Shown one piece after another: positions 25,719-32,896 of a DNA stretch of 64,000 nucleotides (within the stretch, counting starts at the first letter, position 1; the number at the start of each line of letters is the position of its first letter). The notes below the pieces were generated by a model. That model was not told the DNA's origin and searched no databases. It saw only the letters and a program-made list of their open reading frames with translations. The position numbers and the translations under genes are program-made. The stretch is from an uncultured Porphyromonadaceae bacterium (GTDB lineage Bacteria > Bacteroidota > Bacteroidia > Bacteroidales > Muribaculaceae). The DNA is taken from contig UQLO01000005.1 of the NCBI GenBank assembly GCA_900541865.1, forward strand, positions 1 through 64,000, in the 5' to 3' direction.

Positions 25719-26156
25719 CTATTCCTCGTCGTCGAGGTTGTCAAGGTCAAAGTCAAAGTCGGAGTCGAAGTCCCAGCCGCTGCCCGCGTCCTCGGTGAAG
25801 CGGCTCAGCTCGCGGCCCTCGCGTTTGGTGGGGCGCCCGAGGCCCTTGGCGCGGTCCACGAAGCCCGATATTTTCACTACCTCGAGCAGATCGAGCTCGG
25901 AGCGGGGCGTAACGTTGCGGCAGTAGTCCGGCACGAGCTTGGCGCCAAGTCGGTTCGCTGTCAGGGCAAGCACTTCGAAGGAGAAGGTCACCGGCGGCTT
26001 GCGCACGCGGATGATGTCGCCCACGTCGATCATGCGCGACGGCTTCACCGGCATGGTGTCGCCCACGCCCACGCGGCCCTTCTTGCACGCCTCCGTGGCG
26101 ATGGTTCGCGTTTTGAAGATTCGCATGGCCCACAGCCATTTGTCGATGCGTACCAT
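25719..26156 (-). CDS. hslR: S4-domain RNA-binding protein, Hsp15-like
   Basis: 145 aa. The N-terminal S4 domain (RIDKWLWAMRIFKTRTIATEACKKG..., VKPSRMIDVGDIIRV) matches Hsp15/HslR, which binds 50S subunits carrying a stranded nascent chain-tRNA and helps recycle them. The C-terminus is very acidic (DSDFDFDLDNLDDEE). It starts 6 bases after the pth stop; pairing with peptidyl-tRNA hydrolase fits a role in rescuing stalled peptidyl-tRNA. Confidence 0.85.
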   Translation of the reverse strand: MVRIDKWLWAMRIFKTRTIATEACKKGRVGVGDTMPVKPSRMIDVGDIIRVRKPPVTFSFEVLALTANRLGAKLVPDYCRNVTPRSELDLLEVVKISGFVDRAKGLGRPTKREGRELSRFTEDAGSGWDFDSDFDFDLDNLDDEE

Positions 26157-26162
26157 GCCGAA

Positions 26163-26726
26163 TTATTTATTGTTGAATTTACACATCGCCGTGCCCAGTC
26201 CGGCAAGCACAGTCTCGCGGATGGCCTCCACGGCCACGTCGATACGCTCCGGAAGCGCCGCGGCCTGCTCCGGCGGAAACTCGCCCAGCACGTAGTCTAT
26301 CTGGCAGCCGCGCGGAAAGTCGCCGCCTATGCCGAAGCGCAGCCGCGGATAGCCGTTTGTGCCGAGCATGGCGGCTATGTTCTTCAGACCATTGTGGCCG
26401 GCGTCGCTGCCGCCGTTGCGCATGCGGATGGCCCCGAAGGGCAGCGCGATGTCGTCGACGACAACAAGTATATTTCCGATTTCGATGCCTTCTTTGTCGG
26501 CCCAGTAGCGCACGGCGTTGCCGCTCAGATTCATGTAGGTAGATGGCTTCAGGAGCACCACCTGCTGGTTCTTGATGCGCCCGGTGCCCACATCGCCGTA
26601 GCGCTGGGTGGACATAGAAATATTGGACGCCTTGGCGAAGGCGTCCAATATCATAAATCCTATATTGTGGCGTGTGCGGGCATACTCGTCGCCGATATTG
26701 CCCAGACCCACAATGAGATGTTTCAT
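26163..26726 (-). CDS. pth: Peptidyl-tRNA hydrolase
   Basis: 187-aa esterase that frees tRNA from peptidyl-tRNA dropped by ribosomes. Family residues are visible: Asn10 in VGLGNIG, catalytic His20 in RTRHNIGF, the YMNLSG Asn, the DDIALPFG Asp, and GGSDAGHNGLKNI. Length is normal for bacterial Pth. It lies 14 bases downstream of rplY and upstream of hslR, a conserved ribosome-linked grouping. Confidence 0.96.
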   Translation of the reverse strand: MKHLIVGLGNIGDEYARTRHNIGFMILDAFAKASNISMSTQRYGDVGTGRIKNQQVVLLKPSTYMNLSGNAVRYWADKEGIEIGNILVVVDDIALPFGAIRMRNGGSDAGHNGLKNIAAMLGTNGYPRLRFGIGGDFPRGCQIDYVLGEFPPEQAAALPERIDVAVEAIRETVLAGLGTAMCKFNNK

Positions 26727-26740
26727 CGGCTGTCGTCAGT

Positions 26741-27322
26741 TTACTTGCCGGCGGCGGCAGCAGCGGCGGCACCACGGGCGGCGCGGGTCAGCTGCACGGC
26801 GCATACTACGGCGTTCTTGGCGTTCACCAGCTCGAAGCCGTCGTAGTGCAGGTCGCCTACGGCGAGGCTCTTGCCAAGACCCAGGTTGTCCACGTTGATG
26901 ACAACACGCTCGGGAACGGCGGTGTAGGGAGCTTTTACTTTGAGCTTCTTCATCGACAGGGTCAGCTTACCACCGGCCTTGACGCCTTCGGCGTGGCCTT
27001 CGAGCTTGACGGGTACCTCGATTACTACGGGCTTGGTATCGTTTACCTCAAGGAGGTCGATGTGCAGGATGGTGTCCTTGACGGGGTGGAACTGGATGTC
27101 CTTCAGCACGGCCATGCGGGTCTTGCCTTCTACCTCGAGCTCGATGGCGAATACATCGGGGGTGTAGACGAGCTTGCGAACTGCGTCGTTGTCGACCACA
27201 AGGTGCTCGGCGGTGGCGTTGCTGTTGAGGACTACGGGAATCTTACCCTCGGCGCGAAGCGCCTTGGTGGCTTTCTTGCCCAGACCCGTACGGGGGGCGG
27301 CTGTAAGTTTGAAAACTTGCAT
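26741..27322 (-). CDS. rplY: Ribosomal protein bL25, Ctc form
   Basis: 193 aa. The N-terminal L25 domain binds 5S rRNA (RTGLGKKATKALRAEGKIPVV, KDIQFHPVKDTILHIDLLEV) and the C-terminal TL5-like beta domain extends it (LKVKAPYTAVPERVVINV), so this is the long CTC/general-stress variant. An Ala-rich tail ends the protein. It is first in the rplY-pth-hslR group, with a promoter about 100 bases upstream. Confidence 0.95.
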   Translation of the reverse strand: MQVFKLTAAPRTGLGKKATKALRAEGKIPVVLNSNATAEHLVVDNDAVRKLVYTPDVFAIELEVEGKTRMAVLKDIQFHPVKDTILHIDLLEVNDTKPVVIEVPVKLEGHAEGVKAGGKLTLSMKKLKVKAPYTAVPERVVINVDNLGLGKSLAVGDLHYDGFELVNAKNAVVCAVQLTRAARGAAAAAAAGK

Positions 27323-27424
27323 TGTAGTTAATTGTTTGTGTTACTAAAAATTAAGTGCTCCTTAATTTCCCATCACACGGGATGCGCGGCGACTCCCTCG
27401 CGGGGCGCCCGCTAAAAAGCACTG

Positions 27425-27432
27425 CAAAGTTA
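27425..27432 (-). promoter_or_regulatory. Putative -7 box of the rplY operon
   Basis: TAACTTTG on the minus strand, about 103 bases before the rplY start codon. The leader between contains a GC-rich hairpin near 27387-27412 that could have a regulatory role. No clear -33 element was seen. Confidence 0.45.
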
Positions 27433-27572
27433 AGCATTTCCTCCCACTCTCGCAAACATTCGCGCCCCGATTTCCAGTTTTTTTATTCCGCGCCCTCAAA
27501 AAAATGACAAAATGTCAACATCTGCGCACCCCGTCTATAGGTCGAGAAAAGTGTGCCGCGCAACGCCGCCGA

Positions 27573-27893
27573 GCTCTTTCGCATACGATATGGAGCGACG
27601 GCTTCAGCCGCCTCCGACCAGCTCTTTCGCAGGCGATATGGAGTGACGGCTTCAGCCGTCACGGCCCCGCCTCCACCGCCCGGCCCCCGCCGACCCGCGC
27701 CGTCACCGCCTCGCCTCGCCGCCCTCCGGATTCCCGCAAAAAGTTACCTTCGCCCGGCCGCCACGGATTTCAGATTCCATATCGTCTGCGCAAACCATTG
27801 AGGTACAACTCCGTAGGAGTTGAATAAAGTTGCCAAGGGTGATAACCCCCGGACATATTAATCGCCAAATAATCAGCGACCCTGTAGGGGTCG
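27573..27893 (+). repeat. Intergenic palindromic repeat block, copy 1
   Basis: The block opens with two 48-bp tandem units (starting near 27575 and 27623) built around cgatatggagtgacgg and the palindrome gacggcttcagccgtc. Then come gccctccggattcccgc, the sequence ccatatcgtctgcgc (inverse of the unit start, gcgcaggcgatatgg type), the palindrome caactccgtaggagttg (27806-27822) and cgaccctgtaggggtcg (27877-27893). The same elements in the same order and orientation recur about 2.08 kb downstream. No gene lies in 27323-28108. Confidence 0.85.
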
Positions 27894-27941
27894 ACCCTTC
27901 GCGAATGGACGGGGGGCGCTGTTATTGTATGGGGCGGCATA

Positions 27942-27988
27942 CCCGGGGCTGTCGCCCCGGGCTACATTCTTGAACCCTTACAGGGTTC
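27942..27988. repeat. Two further palindromes after repeat block 1
   Basis: cccggggctgtcgccccggg (27942-27961) and gaacccttacagggttc (27972-27988) are perfect or near-perfect palindromes of the same style as those in the preceding block. They are not followed by T-runs that would make them clear terminators. Confidence 0.6.
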
Positions 27989-28054
27989 TTTTTCATTAGT
28001 TTAGGTTGCTTTTTGAGGCGAATTCCGCCGGGGTTCTCGATTTGGAAACTGCAG

Positions 28055-28086
28055 AAAAAAAATCACCGCATCGGCGGATGCGGTGA
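28055..28086 (-). terminator. Terminator after the broken lipoprotein gene
   Basis: Perfect 10-bp stem (tcaccgcatc / gatgcggtga) with a 4-base loop, followed on the minus strand by eight T. It is 22 bases past the lipoprotein stop. Confidence 0.8.
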
Positions 28087-28108
28087 CTCTGAAGCGTTGT
28101 ATGCGTGG

Positions 28109-29490
28109 TTAGTTCAGCGGTATGAGCGATATAATTTCGCGGTTGGGAGCGCTGAAGATGGTGTTGTGCTCGCCTGTGCGGAGGTCGACGCTGATGGCGA
28201 CTTTGTAGCCGTCCGACCGGCGCGTACCCGTCAGCTGGGCGCTGGCGTGCTTATAGTCGACGGAATAGTCGGTGATGTCGATTTCGTTGCCGATATTCAG
28301 GTCGGTCTGGCCGGTTGTAAGGGTCGTGGGGTCGAGCCATACCGCTTTGGAGGGTTTGCCGTCGTGGACGGTCAGGCCGTAGAAGCGGCCGTTGCAGATA
28401 TTCTCGTTCCACAGCTCCATGTTGTCGGAATTGTCGAATTCGGTCGGTAGGTCTTCGAACTGACGAGTCTGCTTGTCGTAGACGAAGTAGGAGTTGGGGT
28501 TGCCCCAGTCTGAGTAGGTTTTGACAACTACTTTGTTGGCCGTCTCATACCACGACGAGGGGTTACTGTAATAGTCGCTCCAGTTCGGACTATTGGTGCC
28601 GATTACTTCTTCCGAGCTCTGGCCGTAGGAAGAACCTACGCTAATGAATTTCGACGGCTCGTCAGCCACAGCAGCGTACTGTATAATTCCATTTTCAAGG
28701 AGGATATATCCGCCGACAATACCATTGTTATTGAGATTTTCATAGCCGCCGTTGGGATATACCAGGCTCACAGTTTGTCTCATGCCTTTTTGATCGGTCG
28801 GCAGGTATGGACCGGAAATGGCTATCACGCCACGGTCCATAGCGAACAACCTGGGATAAATCGGGTATTCTATGGGTGCGCCATCGGTTGTCAGCTTCTC
28901 AAAGGTTCCTTCGAAGGAGGAAAGGGTTATGCGTCCGATGCAGACAGTTGTTAAGCTCGGGTTGAAGACTCCTAAAAGTCGGGAGGCACCGTCTTCGGTA
29001 AAGGCGCCCCGTTCTGAGTACGGATCGAACCTTTCCTCACCTATAACGGCACTGTAGATGAGACCATCGCTGCGACGCACAAGAAGTACTTGCAGCTCAA
29101 AGGGTACATCCTCGACTTTGTCGCCGTCTTCATCGTAGTAGGAGCACCCTTCGAAGAACAGATAGTTCTCTGTGAGGTTTTTGACCCGGTAGGGCACTAC
29201 CGACAGATTGGAAAGCGTTTCTCGGCCGTTCTCTTCGTTGACAAATACGCCGATGGCCGAGATATTGCCGTTGGCGTCGAGTTTGAATGTGCCCGCATGG
29301 GTCAGTTCGCCGTCTACTGCGCGCGATTCCACTGCGCCGAGGGTGGTGAGCATCTCGCAGTTCGACAGGTCGAATCGCGTTATAGTACTCTTACCCCCCC
29401 CAAAAATGGATCGTCTGATTTACAGGAACTTATGGTGCCGACAAACAGAGCGGTTGCCAGAGCCATGCCTGCAATTTTGAGCTTGGTCAT
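28109..29490 (-). pseudogene. Lipoprotein of unknown function, frameshifted in a G8 tract (possibly phase-variable)
   Basis: The gene starts at 29490 with a lipoprotein signal (MTKLKIAGMALATALFVG... ending SSC) but stops after 36 codons at 29380. The reading frame changes at a run of eight G on the minus strand (29394-29401). One extra G would join it to the long frame, giving a 460-aa lipoprotein whose joint reads LGGGKSTITRFDLSNCEML. The long part (from 29353 down) is beta-rich with several GGY and YDKQTR-like blades, perhaps a propeller, and has no recognised family. The broken state could be genuine decay, a phase-OFF variant or a sequencing error in the homopolymer. An intact terminator and lack of other lesions favour phase variation or error over decay. 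Confidence 0.8.
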
Positions 29491-29647
29491 ATTAAGGTTG
29501 TTGTTTGGTGATAATGTTTTTTCTTCGATATCTTAAGCAGTAATACAAAATTACTCATTTTCAACCAATCTCCCAAAAAATAAATCCTAAAAAGTGAAAA
29601 AAAGTCGACAATCGGACAATCGGACAATTTTCGACGCCCCATACGTG

Positions 29648-29970
29648 TCTTTCGCAGGCGATATGGAGCGACGGCTTCAGCCGTCACCGCCCGGCTCTTT
29701 CGCAGGCGATATGGAGCGACGGCTTCAGCCGTCACCGCCCGGCTCTTTCGCAGGCGATATGGAGTGACGGCTTCAGCCGTCGCCGCCCCGCCTCGCCGCC
29801 CTCCGGATTCCCGCAAAAAGTTACCCTCGCTAGCCCGGCGCGGATTTCAAACCCCATATCGCCTGCGCAAACCATTGACGCACAACTCCGTAGGAGTTGA
29901 ATAAAGTAGCCGGGGGTGACAACCCCTGGATCAATTAACCTCTTGATAATCAGCGACCCTGTAGGGGTCG
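29648..29970 (+). repeat. Intergenic palindromic repeat block, copy 2
   Basis: Three 48-bp tandem units start at 29648, 29696 and 29744 (tctttcgcaggcgatatgg...gacggcttcagccgtc). The same series as copy 1 follows: gccctccggattcccgc (29798), ccatatcgcctgcgc (near 29855), caactccgtaggagttg (29883-29899), and cgaccctgtaggggtcg (near 29954). Identity to copy 1 is high over about 320 bp. No gene lies between 29491 and 30232. Confidence 0.85.
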
Positions 29971-30190
29971 AACACGGTCCGCCCTTTCGCGGAGGATTCC
30001 CTCCCGGGAATGGGCGAGGGCTGAAGCCCTCGGTCCATACGTTTGGAGACGCTTTCGCGGCCGGCTGCCGTCTTTTCGCCGCAGCGCCATGCGCCGGGCG
30101 CCCAACTTTCAGCGCTCACAGAGCGTTATGCGTAAGGTCTGAGGTGCAAAATACCTTGTTTGGGGTATTTCAGACGCCGTTTCAGGCCCT
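29971..30190. other. Intergenic tail between repeat block 2 and the flavodoxin promoter
   Basis: No gene is seen. The stretch holds one more palindrome of the same style (cgagggctgaagccctcg, 30015-30032) and GC-rich sequence up to the flavodoxin promoter. Confidence 0.5.
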
Positions 30191-30198
30191 TAACTTTG
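30191..30198 (+). promoter_or_regulatory. Putative -7 box of the flavodoxin gene
   Basis: TAACTTTG is a perfect -7 box 34 bases before the start codon. A TTTG at 30159-30162 is further away than usual for the -33 element. Iron-dependent control would be typical for flavodoxin, but no Fur box was recognised. Confidence 0.5.
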
Positions 30199-30232
30199 CA
30201 CTATCTTACGAAACTCCAAAAACAAGTAAATT

Positions 30233-30739
30233 ATGAAAGATACAGTAATCTTCTACGGTTCCACCACCGGCAATTGCGAGAATATCGCCAACAAGATTGC
30301 CGCCGAACTCGGCGTCGACGCCGCCAACGTGCTCGACGCCTCCGAACTCACCGCCGACAAGCTCGCCGAAAACGCCAATATCCTCCTTGGCTCCTCAACA
30401 TGGGGCAGCGGCGACCTCCAGGACAACTGGTACGACGCTGTCGAGGTCGTCAAGGGTTCTGACCTTAAGGGCAAAACCGTCGCCATCTTCGGCGTGGGCG
30501 ACTCCAGCAGCTTCAGCACTACCTACTGCGACGCTATGCGCGCCCTCTACGACGCCGCAAAGGCCGCCGGCGCTACCATTGTCGGCGCAGTCCCCACCGA
30601 CGGCTATACCTTCGACGAATCGACCTCGGTGGTCGACGGCAAATTCGTCGGTCTGGCACTCGACGAAGACAACGAGTCCGACAAAACCGACGAGCGCATC
30701 GCTGCCTGGGTGGCTGAAATCAAACCCGAACTTCAGTAA
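30233..30739 (+). CDS. fldA: Flavodoxin
   Basis: 168-aa FMN-binding electron carrier that can replace ferredoxin under iron limitation. The phosphate loop is GSTTGNCENIA at residues 10-20, the FMN-contact regions are SSTWGSGDLQDNWYD and FGVGDSSSFSTTYCDAM. The inserted segment DGYTFDESTSVVDGKFVGLALD marks the long-chain class. Stand-alone gene converging on the thioesterase gene with a shared terminator. Confidence 0.95.
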   Translation: MKDTVIFYGSTTGNCENIANKIAAELGVDAANVLDASELTADKLAENANILLGSSTWGSGDLQDNWYDAVEVVKGSDLKGKTVAIFGVGDSSSFSTTYCDAMRALYDAAKAAGATIVGAVPTDGYTFDESTSVVDGKFVGLALDEDNESDKTDERIAAWVAEIKPELQ

Positions 30740-30760
30740 CTACGCTAACCCATACAAAGA

Positions 30761-30796
30761 ACAGGCAGCCCCGGCAGTGATGTCGGGGCTGTCTGT
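30761..30796. terminator. Bidirectional terminator between flavodoxin and thioesterase genes
   Basis: Stem acaggcagccccg (30761-30773) / cggggctgtctgt (30784-30796), one G-U pair, placed between two converging genes. Confidence 0.6.
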
Positions 30797-30810
30797 GCTT
30801 GTGGGGATGG

Positions 30811-31566
30811 CTACTTGCGCGGACGCCAGTCGAAGCGGGCGCCCACCACGCGGATGCTGTCGCGGACCAGCTCGCAGTTGGAGCGCTCCGGCTGCTCGGC
30901 GTCCGGCTCAACGCGAACCTGCACGGTCTCGCCGAAGCGACATTCGTGGTGGAAGAGCAGGTCGACGCGCGCTATTTCCCGGCGGTCGTAATGCTCCAGG
31001 CTGTACTGGTCCATCAGCAACTCGAGGTAGCGCACTGTGTTGACGTGGCGGTTGAAGTCCAGGTCGCAGTAGCGGAAGGTGTAGGAGGTGTCGACTGCCG
31101 GTTTGGCCAGCGCCGGTATCCGCGGCGTCTTATCCATAGGGCACTCTATCTCGCCGATGGGGCACGACTCAACGCCCAGTGCCGAAAGGTCGGCCCCGCC
31201 GCGCTGACCGAAGTCGATGGCCGCCCAGACGCTGCGGGCATAGCCCAGCACGCGCCCTTCGCCGTCGGCAATCATGAAATTGCGTTCGCTGAAGCGCCGG
31301 TTGATGCTCTCTATCCATGTGGTCACACTGTAGGTGCTGTTGATGCCCGGATATTCTGCCATTTCTATGCTCAGCCGGCTCAGCACCCACCCGATGTTGT
31401 GCTTGATCAGGGCGGAGTAGCCGATGCCGAGAGCATTGGCGTGGTCGGTGGCGGCCTCGATGAGCCGTTCCGCGATCAGAGGCACCGGCATGCGGCCCTG
31501 CGCGTCGCATTCGCCAGCGGTCAGAAAGTGGGTGTCGGTGTAGGAAGGCGCTTTGTCGGTCATCAC
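30811..31566 (-). CDS. Acyl-ACP thioesterase
   Basis: 251-aa double hot-dog enzyme that hydrolyses acyl-ACP to free fatty acid. The N-terminal hot-dog has the region MPVPLIAERLIEAATDHANALG; the C-terminal one has the catalytic motif CDLDFNRHVNTVRYLE (Asp, Asn and His of the plant FatA/FatB type). Length is typical of bacterial members. It starts in a four-base overlap with the upstream secreted protein gene; two adjacent ATGs (31566, 31563) are possible starts. Confidence 0.88.
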   Translation of the reverse strand: MMTDKAPSYTDTHFLTAGECDAQGRMPVPLIAERLIEAATDHANALGIGYSALIKHNIGWVLSRLSIEMAEYPGINSTYSVTTWIESINRRFSERNFMIADGEGRVLGYARSVWAAIDFGQRGGADLSALGVESCPIGEIECPMDKTPRIPALAKPAVDTSYTFRYCDLDFNRHVNTVRYLELLMDQYSLEHYDRREIARVDLLFHHECRFGETVQVRVEPDAEQPERSNCELVRDSIRVVGARFDWRPRK

Positions 31567-32315
31567 GGACGTTCTACTGCGGTGAGGGTCTGCACGCTCG
31601 CTATATTACCCTTCTTGTCCTTCATTTCCTGCTTCACCAGACCCACTTCGGGAGCATACCACTCGGTGACGTAGAATTTCACCGTTTCCATCGGGTTGGT
31701 TTGCTTCATAATGTAGGTGATTTTGAGGCAGTCGGCGAATGTTCCGGCGGGCACTTCGATGCTTTCGCGGCCGAGTACCTTGCCATTGGAGATGTGGAAG
31801 GAGAAGTTCATCGTGGCGATGCTCATGCGCAGGCTGGCGTTGGGTATCTTGGCGTCGGCGGCGGCTGTGGGGTCAAGTGTGAGCAGCAGTTTGCCGGTGG
31901 GCCGGATGTTGGCCATTACCTGGTCGAGGTCCGACTGGCTGAGTACCTGGCCGGAGGCCTCGACTTCCTCGCGCACTTGGGTGACTACCAGATCGCGCAG
32001 TTCGTCGGGGCCCAGAAGAAGGTATTCGGTGGTGGCGTCGGGATTGCCGGCCGTGTAGTATACCTTTATTTTCTGGTCCGGAATGGTTTTGAGCGAGCCG
32101 GGAATGACGGTCTTCGACGTCATGATTTCGACGGTGCGGTCGCCTTCGGTGTAGATGCTGTCGACAGTCTGGGTGATGACCTGCTCGACGTGTTCGGGCA
32201 GTTCTTCGATGTTGCTGTATTTGAGTGTGGTGCCGGCTTGCGTGGGGCAGTACTGCGCCCATGCTGCCATGCTGAGCAGGCATGCGGCTGCGCTGAGGGT
32301 CAGTTTAAGTTTCAT
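31563..32315 (-). CDS. Exported protein of unknown function (TapB/DUF3108-like)
   Basis: 250 aa with a signal peptide (MKLKLTLSAAACLLSMAAWAQ). The C-terminal half contains VPAGTFADCLKITYIMKQ and a WYAPEVGLVKQEMKDKKG segment, features often seen in periplasmic DUF3108/TapB-like beta-barrel proteins. Nothing catalytic. It overlaps the thioesterase start and the upstream DUF6155-like stop by four bases each, so all three are one transcript. Confidence 0.65.
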   Translation of the reverse strand: MKLKLTLSAAACLLSMAAWAQYCPTQAGTTLKYSNIEELPEHVEQVITQTVDSIYTEGDRTVEIMTSKTVIPGSLKTIPDQKIKVYYTAGNPDATTEYLLLGPDELRDLVVTQVREEVEASGQVLSQSDLDQVMANIRPTGKLLLTLDPTAAADAKIPNASLRMSIATMNFSFHISNGKVLGRESIEVPAGTFADCLKITYIMKQTNPMETVKFYVTEWYAPEVGLVKQEMKDKKGNIASVQTLTAVERP

Positions 32316-32836
32316 TTGTCCGTTTTGAGATTGGTGAGGGTGGTGTCGATGTACTCCCGTATCATTTTAGCCATTCTGGGGCGTGCCAGGTCGGTGATAG
32401 CCTTCTCTAAGTTTGTGGTTGCGCTTTCGATGAAGTCGTTCCGGGCAGCTATGGTGACGTATTCGGCCGCGAAGCCGAGCATGCCGTTGCGAAGCGGATC
32501 GGGCATTTCGTAGTAGTACGCCTGGCCCAAAATGAGCCGGAAGGCTAAGTAGAGCAGCTCAGCATGCTTCTCCGGCCCCACGCCGAAGGCTGCAAATTCC
32601 TTGACGGCTTTGCGGAGCACGGAGATGCGGGCTTTGCATACCCCCCACTTGGTGCGGTTCACTTCCTTAATCATACCTTCGAGTACTTTGTCCATCAGCT
32701 GGTTGGCGTCCGGATTAAGGAAGAACTCAAAGTACTCTTTGGCTTTGGGGGAGGAGTCGTAGGCGGCAAGGATTACCTCCACGAGCTGCTCGCGGCTGAA
32801 ATCCTCAAGTTCTTTGCGAAGTTTTGCCTTGGACAT
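32312..32836 (-). CDS. Cytoplasmic helical protein, DUF6155-like
   Basis: 174 aa, charged and helical, no signal or membrane segment. It begins MSKAKLRKELEDFSREQLVEVI and has YFEFFLNPDA followed by a region rich in Lys/Arg (NRTKWGVCKARISVLRKAV). The pattern recalls DUF6155, but this is from memory and not tested. Function unknown. It heads the three-gene unit ending in the acyl-ACP thioesterase. Confidence 0.6.
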   Translation of the reverse strand: MSKAKLRKELEDFSREQLVEVILAAYDSSPKAKEYFEFFLNPDANQLMDKVLEGMIKEVNRTKWGVCKARISVLRKAVKEFAAFGVGPEKHAELLYLAFRLILGQAYYYEMPDPLRNGMLGFAAEYVTIAARNDFIESATTNLEKAITDLARPRMAKMIREYIDTTLTNLKTDK

Positions 32837-32896
32837 TATTTCTGTAAATACGCTTGAAGTGGGTGATACTGAGTGTGTTGGGCTGCTGAGGTTGAA

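Noticed and set aside
24276..26846. Long plus-strand open frame across the secreted protein, hslR and pth genes
   Set aside because: Three well-supported genes lie on the other strand; the translation shows no recognisable protein features.
29648..29790. CRISPR array
   Set aside because: The 48-bp units are contiguous without unique spacers, only two or three copies exist, and no cas genes are nearby.
29487..29816. Possible small protein with a 16-residue repeat (AVTAEAVAPYRLRK)
   Set aside because: It is simply the 48-bp tandem repeat translated; the same repeats give an unrelated frame on the plus strand at 27553-27801.
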